Assembly: GCA_963798075.1 (NCBI GenBank)
Contig: CAWCRU010000018.1
Coordinates: forward strand, 62,001 to 126,000
Direction: 5' to 3'
Origin: DATAOG01 sp963798075
GTDB lineage: Bacteria; Pseudomonadota; Alphaproteobacteria; Geminicoccales; Geminicoccaceae
Length of the DNA: 64,000 nucleotides
Part shown: piece after piece, positions 8,216 through 16,590 of the stretch
Layout of the letters: each line of letters begins with the position of its first letter
Numbering within the stretch: the stretch's first letter is position 1
The notes under the pieces: generated by a model
The model's input: only the letters and a program-made list of their open reading frames with translations
Databases searched by the model: none
What the model was told of the DNA's origin: nothing
Position numbers and translations under genes: made by a program

Positions 8216-9478
8216 CTATCTGGTGAAGAAATTGATCATGTCAGCGACGTTGTCCCGATAGTCCATATTGCCGACATGACCGCCTTTGTTATAGATCGTA
8301 GCGCGGTCTCCGAACAGATTCTTCAGGTAATCGATGTCGCCGTCGGCCAGGGTGATATCATCTTCATTGTGCATCAGCCCGATCTTTTTGGCGCCGGCGA
8401 GATAGCCGGCGATGCTCTTGAGGCTGGTGCGGTAGATCAGATCGGCGCGGCTGACGCCCGGCTCGCGCTGGCGGAAGAACGGCAGGAACAGATCGTTGAT
8501 GTAGTCGTCGAAACTGGTGCGCAGCGCGACCTCGGCGTAGGGCGTCAGGGAATCCGTCGTCGTCAGGGGCGGCCGGGGTGGGGTGATGTAGCCACTTTTG
8601 GTCATCACGTCGGTCGTGAAGATCATGTTGGCCGACACGACCCGAAACACGAGGCCGATGGCGGCCGCCAGGCTTTCGTCTTTGGGCTCGCGCCGCTTGT
8701 AGATGGTATAGAGGAAATCTTCGGTGAAATTCGGGGAATCCTGCTGCACGACGCCGATGAACAGGGCCATCATCTGGTTGACGAACGCACCGACGCCCTG
8801 CGGCGTGTTCTGCTCGAGCAGGTCGTCCAGAATTCCGGCCGACTGCGCGAGGTTGACCGGCGGGTTGATCAAAAGGACGCGCTCGAAGTCGAACGCATGC
8901 TGTTCGTCGTCGAGCTTGGCGACGAAGGCGGCCTGCGCGCCGCCGAGGCTGTAGCCCGCGAGATCGAACCCCGACACCTCGATCCGATCTTTCACCTGCT
9001 GGTAGGCAAGGCGCATCACCCGGTAGAGGTCCCGGGCGTCCTCGGTGATCAGCCCGGGCACGCTGGTGGTCGAGGCGGTGACGATGAAGTCGGGATGGAT
9101 CGGCGACGGCAGGGAGATGACGTGGAAGCCGATCTTGTGGAACATCGAGATCAGGATCAGGCTCTTGGTGGAATCATAGTCGGCGCCGGTGCCCCCGATC
9201 ACGAAGGCGAGCGGCGCCTTGTGGCGCTGGGGCAGGAAGCCGAAGCGCAGGCGATCGTTGTACCAGAAGATGTCGGGCACCTTGCGATCCCTGAAGACCA
9301 CGAGCTGTCGCTCTTCGAGCGGCAGCTGCTCGGGCAGGTCCGCCCTGTAGATCGTGGGCGTCCCGACCACCGTCGCCGCATAGGGGTCGACGAACGGGTA
9401 GTCATAGCTCTTGGCGCTGCTCTGGCCGGGCAAAGCCAGCGCCAAGAGGCACCCGAAAAGGACCCATCGAGCCGTCAT
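8216..9478 (-). CDS. Exported alpha/beta-fold serine hydrolase
   Basis: 420 residues from the ATG at 9478, which gives a good signal peptide (MTARWVLFGCLLALALPGQS). The upstream in-frame start at 9550 would put 24 arginine-rich residues before it. The nucleophile elbow GYSLGG is near residue 178. FVIGGTGADYDS near 108 looks like the oxyanion-hole strand. HNEDDITLADGD near 374 and GGHVGNM near 402 supply the probable Asp and the catalytic His. The mature protein should be periplasmic. Being directly upstream of mlaA suggests a lipid or acyl-ester substrate at the cell envelope, but this is inferred from position only. No membrane helix follows the signal. Confidence 0.82.
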   Translation of the reverse strand: MTARWVLFGCLLALALPGQSSAKSYDYPFVDPYAATVVGTPTIYRADLPEQLPLEERQLVVFRDRKVPDIFWYNDRLRFGFLPQRHKAPLAFVIGGTGADYDSTKSLILISMFHKIGFHVISLPSPIHPDFIVTASTTSVPGLITEDARDLYRVMRLAYQQVKDRIEVSGFDLAGYSLGGAQAAFVAKLDDEQHAFDFERVLLINPPVNLAQSAGILDDLLEQNTPQGVGAFVNQMMALFIGVVQQDSPNFTEDFLYTIYKRREPKDESLAAAIGLVFRVVSANMIFTTDVMTKSGYITPPRPPLTTTDSLTPYAEVALRTSFDDYINDLFLPFFRQREPGVSRADLIYRTSLKSIAGYLAGAKKIGLMHNEDDITLADGDIDYLKNLFGDRATIYNKGGHVGNMDYRDNVADMINFFTR

Positions 9479-9834
9479 GAGCGTTCCTTGGCGGTCGCGC
9501 GGCACCGGCCCGACCGCGGGTCGGGGTCGATGCCGGCCGGGCCTCAGCAAAGCACAGGCCGCCCCGGCTCGCCAAGGCCCGCCCCCCGCGAGGGGGGATC
9601 GGACCCGGCGCCCGGCGCGCTGACGGTGGTGCCGGGTCGCCTTGCGGTGTAAGGGAAGGCGATCGAGGCGCTCAGGCCCGCTCTCGAGGAGAGCGCGGGC
9701 GGCGGATCAAACGAAGCCGCCCGCCCGAGCCTGCGATCGATTGACCTTGGCGCCGCTGCGCGACCATCTGGCGCAGCCGGGCGACGGTCAGGCGGCGCGC
9801 CGGGCCTTGAGCGCGCGGACGGGAAGGAGGCGGC
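9479..9834. other. Intergenic region with G+C-rich hairpins
   Basis: About 356 bases between divergent genes. It holds a stem of GGGCGGC (9697-9703) with GCCGCCC (9716-9722), and just before it an imperfect stem around GCTCTCGAGGAGAGC (9679-9693). No coding frame with normal codon use is apparent. A possible weak -35 TTGACC (9739-9744) precedes the cyclase gene, but there is no convincing -10. Confidence 0.35.
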
Positions 9835-10611
9835 ATGGCCCGCAAGATCATCGACATCTCGGTCGCCCTGCAGTCCGGGATCCGCTCCGATCCGCCCTTC
9901 ATGCTGCCACAGATCACCTATCTCGATCACCGGCAGACGCTGCCCGACCTGCTCGCCTGCTTCCCGGGGCTGGCGGCCGCGGACCTGCCGGACGGCGAGG
10001 CCTGGGCGCTCGAGCGGGTCGCGATCACGACCCACAGCGGGACCCACCTGGATGCGCCCTGGCACTATGCCTCGACCATGAACCGGGGCGAGCGCGCCGC
10101 CACCATCGACGAGGTGCCGCTGGAGTGGTGCCTGCAGCCGGGCGTCAAGCTCGACTTTCGCCATTTCGAGGACGGCTATGTCGTGACGGCCGCCGACCTC
10201 GAGGCGGAGCTCGCCCGCATCGGCCACGAACTTCGCCCGCTCGACATCGTGCTCATGAACACCGCGGCCGGCGCCCGCTACGGTGCCGACGACTACATCG
10301 ACCGGGGCTGCGGCTGCGGCCGCGCGGGCACCCTCTGGCTGCTCGAGCGGGGCGTGCGGGTCACCGGCACCGATGGCTGGAGCTGGGACGCGCCGTTCTC
10401 CAAGACCGCCGAGGCCTACGCCCGCAGCCGCGATGCCGGCCTGATCTGGGAGGGCCACAAGGCCGGCCGCGAGATCGGCTACTGCCACCTGGAGAAGCTC
10501 GCCAACCTCGACCAGCTGCCGGCAACGGGCTTTCAGGTCTGCTGCCTGCCGGTCAAGATCGCGGCCGCCTCGGCCGGCTGGACCCGCGCGGTCGCGATTA
10601 TCGACGGCTAG
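9835..10611 (+). CDS. Cyclase family protein (kynurenine formamidase-like metal hydrolase)
   Basis: 258 residues of the cyclase/KynB family. The signature HSGTHLDAPWHY (about residues 66-77) supplies the conserved His-x-Gly-Thr-His-x-Asp-x-Pro-x-His metal site. The fold is further supported by GTDGWSWDAP near 182 and EGHKAGREIGYCHLEKL near 206-222. Members hydrolyse N-formylkynurenine, cyclic imides or isatin-type lactams in the cytoplasm. AGGAGG lies close upstream of the ATG. The next gene starts 16 bases downstream, so they may share a transcript, though a phosphatase is not an obvious partner. Absence of other kynurenine genes leaves the substrate open. Confidence 0.88.
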   Translation: MARKIIDISVALQSGIRSDPPFMLPQITYLDHRQTLPDLLACFPGLAAADLPDGEAWALERVAITTHSGTHLDAPWHYASTMNRGERAATIDEVPLEWCLQPGVKLDFRHFEDGYVVTAADLEAELARIGHELRPLDIVLMNTAAGARYGADDYIDRGCGCGRAGTLWLLERGVRVTGTDGWSWDAPFSKTAEAYARSRDAGLIWEGHKAGREIGYCHLEKLANLDQLPATGFQVCCLPVKIAAASAGWTRAVAIIDG

Positions 10612-10627
10612 CGGCCGCAGGCGCACG

Positions 10628-11401
10628 ATGGCGGCCCCGTTTCCCGCGGTCCCGCGGCTTGCGGCCAGCGCCTTCACCCATCAGGGCGCGGTGCGCGCCA
10701 CCAACGAGGACACGATCGCGGTCGGCGACTGGGTGATGAGCCAGCCGATGGCGGCGCCGGCATGCTTCCGGCTGGAGGTTGCGCTGCCCGTGATCTGCCT
10801 GGTCGCCGACGGCATGGGCGGCCATGCCGCCGGCGACGTCGCCAGCCGGGTGGTCGCCGAGCGCCTGGCGGAGCCGGCGGGCCGGGCGATCGACGAGGCC
10901 TTTCTGGCCGGGCGCCTGGCGGAGGCCAATGCCGGGCTGTTCGAGCTCATGCGCCGGCGCCCGGCGCTCGCCGGCATGGGCACCACGGTTGCGGGCGTCG
11001 CGGTCGGTCCGGCCGGCAGCCTGGTGTTCAACGTCGGCGACAGCCGGGTCTATCGGATCGAGGACGGCAGGCTCGAGCAGCTCAGCACCGACGACACGCC
11101 CGGGCCCAAGCTCGCCGACGGTCGTACCGCGGCCATGACCAGCCACCTGATCACCCAGACGCTGGGCGGCGCCCACCTCGCGACCGCGATCGAGCCGCAT
11201 CTGCTGGCCCCCCCGCCGGCAGCGCGCGAGCGCTACCTGATCTGCAGCGACGGCCTGTCCGATTTCCTGCCCCGGGCGGCGCTCGAGGCCTGTCTTCGCG
11301 ACGACGACGGCGCCTCGATCGAGGCGCTGTTCGGGGCCGCGATGAGCGAGGGCGGCCTCGACAACGTCTCGATCGTCATGCTGGACCTGCGGCGGTCATG
11401 A
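10628..11401 (+). CDS. PP2C-family serine/threonine protein phosphatase
   Basis: 257 residues covering one PP2C domain with no membrane segment. Visible motifs: HQGAVRATNEDT (about 18-29), VADGMGGHAAGDVAS (about 58-72, metal-binding Asp and DGMGG), GMGTTVAGV (about 118), FNVGDSRVYRI (about 137), ICSDGLSDFL (about 207) and GLDNVSIVML (about 243). Such Stp-type enzymes remove phosphate from Ser/Thr using two Mn or Mg ions. No Hanks-type kinase or type VI secretion gene lies nearby, which would be the usual partner. The 3' end overlaps the convergent gene at 11376 by 26 bases. Confidence 0.9.
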   Translation: MAAPFPAVPRLAASAFTHQGAVRATNEDTIAVGDWVMSQPMAAPACFRLEVALPVICLVADGMGGHAAGDVASRVVAERLAEPAGRAIDEAFLAGRLAEANAGLFELMRRRPALAGMGTTVAGVAVGPAGSLVFNVGDSRVYRIEDGRLEQLSTDDTPGPKLADGRTAAMTSHLITQTLGGAHLATAIEPHLLAPPPAARERYLICSDGLSDFLPRAALEACLRDDDGASIEALFGAAMSEGGLDNVSIVMLDLRRS

Positions 11402-11900
11402 GCGGCGCGGCCGGCTGCTTGCGCCCCTTGCGAGCGGCCCGCCGGGGCCGCGGCGCCGGCGGCCGTCCGGCGGCGGCGGCGCTCGCGAACCGGCGCTCGG
11501 GATCGGGCCAGATCTCGGCCGGCGGCGGACCGCCGAACTCCTGCTCGTAGGCCGCGAGCGTGGCGCGATAGCTGGCCTCGTGCGTGGGCAGCGGGCTTTC
11601 CTGCAGCCGGCAGGGCAGCCGCCGCCCGAGCACGCCCCGGCAGAGCGCCTGCCCGTAGGAAGCCGGGTAGCTCACGTGCAACCGCCAGGCCTGCTCGATC
11701 GCCGGTGCCGGGGTCGGCGGCTGCCCGGCGACGATGCTGAGATAGAGAAATCGCCGGTATTCGTCGAACACGCGGCGCGCGAACTCGTGCGGCCAGCCGT
11801 TCTCGCGGGCAAGCCGCGTGACGAAGCCGAACACGGCTCCTTGGGGGCTGACCTCGAAGTCCGCCAGCCGTCGCCAGAGCTCCGGATTGCTGCGCGCCAT
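11376..11900 (-). CDS. Hypothetical protein resembling glycine-rich-domain (GRDP/DUF1399-like) proteins
   Basis: 174 residues. The middle portion FDEYRRFLYLSIVAG followed by TPAPAIEQAWRLHVSYPASY (about 45-80) resembles the helical core of glycine-rich-domain-containing proteins, where an acidic/aromatic helix is followed by an S/TPxxxxDxxWHxHL motif; here the usual W-H-L-H is WRLHV. The C-terminal 40 residues are low-complexity Pro/Ala/Arg and may be disordered. No signal peptide. The 5' side is preceded by about 260 bases with no gene. Function unknown; the family link is tentative. Confidence 0.6.
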   Translation of the reverse strand: MARSNPELWRRLADFEVSPQGAVFGFVTRLARENGWPHEFARRVFDEYRRFLYLSIVAGQPPTPAPAIEQAWRLHVSYPASYGQALCRGVLGRRLPCRLQESPLPTHEASYRATLAAYEQEFGGPPPAEIWPDPERRFASAAAAGRPPAPRPRRAARKGRKQPAAPLMTAAGPA

Positions 11901-12160
11901 GACCCGCCCCTCGCCGCCGCGTGAGCGAGGGCAGTCTGCGCGGCCGGCGTTAACAGACCGTTGCCGAGGTCGTCTGGCACCTCCGGCTTCACGAGCAGCA
12001 CCCGTCCGATCTTCGGCTCCGGCGAGCCTGACGACGACCTGCGGCCGCGCCGAGCCGGCCGGTCAGCTTGAGGCCGACGGCGTCGCCCACGACGCCGCGT
12101 GCGCCCGCCTCGCCCGGCGGCGCGCGGTCGGACCGGCTGGCGCCCGTAGCCGGCGCCGGC

Positions 12161-12880
12161 TCAGAAGCGGGTCAGCGACTGGTGCAGGGCGTCGACTTCG
12201 GCGCTTGCCACGACCGTCTGCTGGCGGACGATCTGGCGCGGGTCGACCTTGTGGCCGTAGTAGGCCTCGTTCCACGCGTCGTTGGCGTGAACGTAGGTGC
12301 CGTCCACCCAGAAGCCGCCGAACAGGCCCTTGCTCTTCGCGAAGGCGTAGATGTCCTCACCGAAATGGGTCGTGGTCGCGGCGCCGACCGATGCCCCGAG
12401 GCGGCCCGCCGCGACGCCGGCATCGGCGCCGAGCTTGATGCCGTGGTCGAGCAGCTTGTCGACCGCGCCCTCGTTCATGATCGTGAACACGACATCGGAG
12501 CTCTGGCCGCCGAACTGCAGGCCGAAGCTGCCGCCATAGAGCGAGTAGAATGCCGGCTGGCCCCAGCTGCCGGTCTGCGGATCGCGCACCAGCAGGATGC
12601 CGATGCCGTACTCGCCGCCGAAGAAGAAGCTGCCCTTGAGCAGCTCGGGGACGATCAAGACGGCGTAGGCGTTCTGGACATAGACCCGCATCTCCTCGAA
12701 ATTGGGGTCGTCCTGGAAGGCGTCGAGCGCGAGGCGCGCCCGCTCGACGACCCGCTGCTGGCCGTCGGTCTTGCTCGCGGCCGCGGCCGTCGGTCCCATG
12801 CCCGGCCCCATGATGGGTGCCATGCCGGCCATGAGCGCCAAAGCCAGGAGCGCCATGATGCGCTTGGCCGATCGGATCAT
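12161..12880 (-). CDS. SYLF-domain (YSC84-like) exported lipid-binding protein
   Basis: 239 residues starting at the ATG at 12880, which follows an AGGAGGAG ribosome site. The start at 12913 would lengthen the N-terminus without improving it. A signal peptide (IMALLALALMAGMAPIM) is followed by the SYLF domain from about 45 to the end. It contains the typical AYAVLIVPELLKGSFFFGGEYGIG stretch (shortened here), GSWGQPAFYSLYGGSFG, FTIMNEGAVDKLL and a late AWNEAYYG. SYLF proteins bind phosphoinositides or other lipids in eukaryotes. In bacteria they are periplasmic or surface proteins of unknown role. Likely monocistronic from the promoter at 12953-12981. Confidence 0.88.
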   Translation of the reverse strand: MIRSAKRIMALLALALMAGMAPIMGPGMGPTAAAASKTDGQQRVVERARLALDAFQDDPNFEEMRVYVQNAYAVLIVPELLKGSFFFGGEYGIGILLVRDPQTGSWGQPAFYSLYGGSFGLQFGGQSSDVVFTIMNEGAVDKLLDHGIKLGADAGVAAGRLGASVGAATTTHFGEDIYAFAKSKGLFGGFWVDGTYVHANDAWNEAYYGHKVDPRQIVRQQTVVASAEVDALHQSLTRF

Positions 12881-12952
12881 GCTCTTTGCTCCTCCTGCTC
12901 GCTGGCCGCCCAAATGGTCGTGGCTGAGTTGGTCGAGGCCTCGATGGGGGCA

Positions 12953-12981
12953 AGTTAGCCAAACCTAGGGTCGTCTGTCAA
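12953..12981 (-). promoter_or_regulatory. Candidate sigma-70 type promoter of the SYLF gene
   Basis: On the minus strand a perfect TTGACA (12976-12981) is followed after 17 bases by CTAACT (12953-12958), which is a weak -10 but close to the CTATAT form seen in some alphaproteobacteria. Transcription would start near 12945, about 65 bases upstream of the SYLF ATG. Confidence 0.42.
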
Positions 12982-13062
12982 GATACTGACGTAACTGATT
13001 GACATCGGGGAAATGTCACCGCAAAGCCTCTGGCTACGATCCGCCTTGGCCGAGACCTGCCC

Positions 13063-15744
13063 GTGATCCGCGCCCTTGCGGCCTTCGCGCTGATCGTCCT
13101 CGTGCTGATCGCCGGCCTGATCGGCGCGCTGCTCTGGTTCCCCGGCCCGCTCCTGCGCGCCGGACTGCGGGCGGCCGGGGTCGCGACGGTGGCGTTCGAG
13201 GCGGTGCACATCGGACCCACCACCCTCGAGCTCACCGGCCTGCGGATCGGCCCGCCGCCCGGTGATCGGCTCGAAAGCTTGCGAATCCGCTACCGGCTGA
13301 GCGATCTCCTGCACGGGCGGATCGCCAGTATCGAGGCCGAAGGCTTGAAGCTGCACGGCCGGATCGCCGAGGGCCGGCTCGAGATCGCCGGGCTCGAGGG
13401 AGGGAGCCCCGGCGGACCGGGCGGCGGCTTCGGCCTGCCCGCCTGGCCGCAGGAGGTGGTGCTGCGGACCGCCGAAGTCCAGCTCGAGACGCCCTGGGGT
13501 ACGCTGACGCTGCCGGTCGCCGGCACGCTCCGGCCCGGCCGGCCCGAGGCCGAGTTCAGCATCAGCGTGGCGGGCGGGCAGCTGACCAGCGGCGCGGGCC
13601 GCCTTCACGCCAACCTCGACCTCGAGGGCCATCTGCCGCTGGACGCGAACCTCACCCTGGCTGCGGTCAGCGCCCGCGGGCACGTCGATCTCGCGGCCGA
13701 GGACTTCGCCGCCCCCGGTCTGGCCGCGGCGATCGAAGGTCGGGGCGAGATCACCTTCACGCTCGAGGGCGGCCGGATCGACGCCCGGGTCGGCGCCGCC
13801 GAGGTGAACGTCGGAGCGCTCGCAGCGCCGCTCGCCGGGCTCGAGGAAGCACTGCCGACGCCCTGGCGGATCCGACCCGATGCCGGGCCCAGAGCGATCC
13901 GGATCACAGGACCGCTCGATCCCGATGCCGGCGACTTCGCGATCGCGGGCGGGCTGGACCTCGCGGCCGGTCGGGCACGGGTCGAAGCGGACCTGGACGC
14001 GAGCCTGCGGACCGGCGCCCCGGGCGGGCTCCCGGCCGGCGAAGCCAAGGCAACCTTGAACCTCGGCGAGATCCGCTGGCGGGGCCTCGAGCTCGCGAGC
14101 GGCCGGCTCGGGCTGCAGGTCGAAGGCAGCCGCGTGCAATGGCATGGCGGCGCGGACCTCGACCTCGCGGGCGGCGGCGCCCCGACGCCCGCAATCGCCA
14201 TCGATGCTGCCCGCCTCAGCCAGAAGCTCGCCCTCACCTTCGCAGACGATCGGCTGACGCTCGCCGCCAGCGAGCCCGGCCGCCTGACGCTGGAGCGGCT
14301 GACCTGGCCGGAGGGCGGCCGCGCCGGACCGCTCGCCATCCGGCTCGAGCCGGGCGATCCGCCGCTGCTGGTCGCGACCTTGGGGCCGGATGGCGAGATC
14401 ACCTGGCAGCAGACGCTGCGCGCCGCGAGCGAGGCGTTCGATCTCGCCGTCCCCCGGCCGCCGTTCAAAGGGCGCGCGACCATTGCCGAGCTTACGCTCG
14501 CTGCGAGCGGCGACGAGCATCGCCTGAACGACGCCAGGCTCGAGATCGCGGGCGGCCGGCTGCAGCTGCCGGAGCAGCAGATCACCCTCGAGGGCATCGC
14601 AACCAGCCTCGCGCTGGCCGCGGACGGCCTGGCGCCCGGCCAGGTGATCCCGGTCGCGGTCGCGAGCATCAGCCAGGGCGGCGGGCCCGCCTGGTTCGCG
14701 CCCCTGGCGCTCGCCGGCACGCTCCGCCCGAATGCCGGCGGGGTCGATTTCGAAGCCCGGCTCAGCCGGTCCGCGGACGAGTTCGTTCTGACCCTGCGCG
14801 GCCGTCAGGATCTCGCCAAGGGCGAGGGCCAGGCGCGGCTGAGCGTGGCACCGCTGACCTTCGTACGCGGCGGGCGGCAACCCAGGCGGCTGGCGCCGAG
14901 GTTGGGCGACCGTCTCAGGGACTTCGCGGGCAAGGTGGCGCTCGACGGCACGCTCGCCTGGGGCAAGGGCGACCAGATCCGGGCCGATCTGGACCTTCTG
15001 CTCGACAGCCTGGGCTTCACGGCCGGCCCCGCCCGCTTCGAGCAGGTCAACGGCGTCGTGCACCTCGACCGCCTCTGGCCCTTGACGACGCCGCCCGGGC
15101 AGCAGCTCGCGATCGGCCTGCTCGACTTCGGCCTGCCGCTGACCGCGGGGCTGATCGGTTTTCGGGTCGACCCCGATCAGAGCCTCGCGGTCGAGCAGCT
15201 GCGCTGGAGCTTCGCGGGCGGCACGGTCAGCGCCCGTCCGTTCAGGGTCGGTTCAGTGGCTTCTGATATAAAGGTGACGCTGACCGCAGACGGGCTCGAT
15301 CTCGGCCAGCTGTTGGCGCTGACGCGCCTCGACGCCCTGAGCGGCGACGGCCGGATCCATGGCTCGCTGCCGGTCCACATCAAGGACGGCGTCGCCGTGA
15401 TCGAGGGTGGCGAGCTCGCGAGCGACCGGCCGGGCTGGCTGCGCTATCGCCCCGCGACGCCACCTTCCGCCTTGCAAGCCGGCGGCGCCAACGTCAGTCT
15501 GCTGCTGCAGGCATTGGAGAATTTCCGCTATGAGGCGCTCAGGATCACGCTCGATGGCCGCACCGATGCCGCGATCACCATCGGCTTGCACGTCCGCGGC
15601 GCCAATCCCGCCCTCTATGGCGGCTATCCGATCGAGTTCAACCTCAACCTCGAGGGCGAGCTCGCCAACATCCTGCGCAGCGGGCTTGCCACCTACCAGA
15701 TCCCCCAGCGCATCCGCGAGCAGATGCGGGGCTTTCAGCGCTAG
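13063..15744 (+). CDS. ydbH: YdbH-family intermembrane phospholipid transport protein (AsmA-like)
   Basis: 893 residues from a GTG, with one N-terminal signal-anchor helix (ALIVLVLIAGLIGALLWF) and then a very long, beta-rich periplasmic region with alternating hydrophobic strands. The C-terminal third has YdbH-domain features (LDALSGDGRIHGSLPV near 765-780, ending in REQMRGFQR). In E. coli YdbH is one of three AsmA-like proteins (with TamB and YhdP) that bridge inner and outer membranes and carry phospholipids. It works with the lipoprotein YnbE and the periplasmic YdbL. Both partners follow immediately here, which makes the assignment secure. Transcription probably starts in the 180-base gap shared with the divergent SYLF gene. 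Confidence 0.9.
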   Translation: MIRALAAFALIVLVLIAGLIGALLWFPGPLLRAGLRAAGVATVAFEAVHIGPTTLELTGLRIGPPPGDRLESLRIRYRLSDLLHGRIASIEAEGLKLHGRIAEGRLEIAGLEGGSPGGPGGGFGLPAWPQEVVLRTAEVQLETPWGTLTLPVAGTLRPGRPEAEFSISVAGGQLTSGAGRLHANLDLEGHLPLDANLTLAAVSARGHVDLAAEDFAAPGLAAAIEGRGEITFTLEGGRIDARVGAAEVNVGALAAPLAGLEEALPTPWRIRPDAGPRAIRITGPLDPDAGDFAIAGGLDLAAGRARVEADLDASLRTGAPGGLPAGEAKATLNLGEIRWRGLELASGRLGLQVEGSRVQWHGGADLDLAGGGAPTPAIAIDAARLSQKLALTFADDRLTLAASEPGRLTLERLTWPEGGRAGPLAIRLEPGDPPLLVATLGPDGEITWQQTLRAASEAFDLAVPRPPFKGRATIAELTLAASGDEHRLNDARLEIAGGRLQLPEQQITLEGIATSLALAADGLAPGQVIPVAVASISQGGGPAWFAPLALAGTLRPNAGGVDFEARLSRSADEFVLTLRGRQDLAKGEGQARLSVAPLTFVRGGRQPRRLAPRLGDRLRDFAGKVALDGTLAWGKGDQIRADLDLLLDSLGFTAGPARFEQVNGVVHLDRLWPLTTPPGQQLAIGLLDFGLPLTAGLIGFRVDPDQSLAVEQLRWSFAGGTVSARPFRVGSVASDIKVTLTADGLDLGQLLALTRLDALSGDGRIHGSLPVHIKDGVAVIEGGELASDRPGWLRYRPATPPSALQAGGANVSLLLQALENFRYEALRITLDGRTDAAITIGLHVRGANPALYGGYPIEFNLNLEGELANILRSGLATYQIPQRIREQMRGFQR

Positions 15745-15757
15745 CGCGGGGCTGCTG

Positions 15758-15925
15758 GTGCTGGCGCTGACCCCGCTGCTCGGCGCCTGCACGCCGACCG
15801 TGCGGGTCGAGGCGCCCAAGGAGCCGATCGTGATCAATCTCAACGTCAGGATCGAGCAGGAGGTCAGGGTCAAGGTCGACAAGGACGTCGATGACCTTCT
15901 CAAAGACAATCCGGACCTTTTCTAG
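15758..15925 (+). CDS. ynbE: YnbE-family outer-membrane lipoprotein
   Basis: The mature part is a clear YnbE homologue: lipobox LLGAC, then CTPTVRVEAPKEPIVINLN and a C-terminal VDKDVDDLLKDNPDLF. The family protein stacks on the C-terminus of YdbH by beta-strand addition and anchors it at the outer membrane. The start is uncertain. In this frame there is no ATG or TTG after the ydbH stop; the first usable codon is GTG 15758, giving only ten residues before the Cys and no positive charge. A CTG at 15752 or 15755 would lengthen the signal slightly. Deleting one G from the GGGG at 15728-15731 would give MRAFSASAGLLVLAL, a perfect signal, but would also fuse the frame to ydbH. Confidence 0.82.
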   Translation: MLALTPLLGACTPTVRVEAPKEPIVINLNVRIEQEVRVKVDKDVDDLLKDNPDLF

Positions 15926-15937
15926 GAGCCCGCTCCC

Positions 15938-16276
15938 ATGATCTCGGTTCTGCGCATCCTCGCGGTCATGTCCCTGGCGCTTGGCCTGCTGGCCGCACCG
16001 GCGTTCGCGGACGCGCTCGATCAGGCCAAGGCGGCGGGCCAGGTCGGCGAGCGGATCGACGGTTTTCTCGGCCTCGTCGACGCCAAGGCGCCCGCCGCCG
16101 TGCACGCCCTGGTCGACGAGATCAACGCCGAGCGCCTGGCGAAGTACAAGCAGATCGCCGACAAGCAGAAGGCGCCGGTCGCCGCCGTCGCCGAGATCGC
16201 CGGCAGGAAGCTGATCGAGCGCACCCCCAAGGGCGAATACGTCCTCGAGACCGACGGCCACTGGCGGAAGAAATGA
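15938..16276 (+). CDS. ydbL: YdbL-family (DUF1318) periplasmic protein
   Basis: 112 residues with a cleavable signal peptide (ILAVMSLALGLLAAPAFA, cleavage near 25). The remainder is the DUF1318 domain: LDQAKAAGQVGERIDGFLG, then VDEINAERLAKYKQIADK and AGRKLIERTPKGEYV. In E. coli YdbL acts as a periplasmic chaperone that controls YdbH-YnbE assembly. The ribosome site AGGAG overlaps the ynbE stop at 15924-15928, so the three genes are one operon. Normal family length. Confidence 0.92.
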   Translation: MISVLRILAVMSLALGLLAAPAFADALDQAKAAGQVGERIDGFLGLVDAKAPAAVHALVDEINAERLAKYKQIADKQKAPVAAVAEIAGRKLIERTPKGEYVLETDGHWRKK

Positions 16277-16322
16277 GACTTCGACAAAGTGGATTGACCG
16301 AAGGGGTGAATGGCAGCATTTT

Positions 16323-16340
16323 TGTAATACATGTGTGACA
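16323..16340 (+). promoter_or_regulatory. Candidate operator (imperfect palindrome) before the RHH antitoxin
   Basis: TGTAATACA (16323-16331) and TGTGTGACA (16332-16340) form an 18-base inverted repeat with 7 of 9 pairs matching, 13 bases before the antitoxin ATG. A TTGACC (16294-16299) lies upstream. The position is what is expected for autorepression by a ribbon-helix-helix antitoxin. Confidence 0.4.
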
Positions 16341-16353
16341 GGGACGCTGCGCG

Positions 16354-16590
16354 ATGGCAATGTCAGAAGCGACGCTCGCGGTAAGGCTGCCCAAAGAGCT
16401 GGCCGACGAACTCGACGAGCTCGCCCGCGAGACCGGGCGGAGCAAGAGCTACTATGCCCGGCAGGCGATCATCGAGTTCCTCGAGGACCGTGCTGACTAC
16501 CTGCATGCCATGGCCGTCCTCGAGCGCGAGCGGGGGCAGCCCAACCTTACCCTCGAGCAGGCCAAGAAAGAGCTTGGCCTGGACGATTGA
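16354..16590 (+). CDS. Ribbon-helix-helix antitoxin of a RelBE-type module
   Basis: 78 residues. The first 45 are a ribbon-helix-helix DNA-binding domain (ATLAVRLPKELADELDELA strand-helix, then GRSKSYYARQAIIEFLED). The acidic C-terminal tail (LEQAKKELGLDD) is the expected toxin-wrapping segment. It should neutralise the RelE toxin encoded by the overlapping next gene and repress the operon through the palindrome at 16323. Start at ATG 16354; the ATG at 16360 is equally possible. Confidence 0.88.
   Translation: MAMSEATLAVRLPKELADELDELARETGRSKSYYARQAIIEFLEDRADYLHAMAVLERERGQPNLTLEQAKKELGLDD

Noticed and set aside
12955..15063. 702-codon minus-strand frame opposite ydbH
   Set aside because: Composition is that of an antisense shadow. 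ydbH with its operon partners explains the region.
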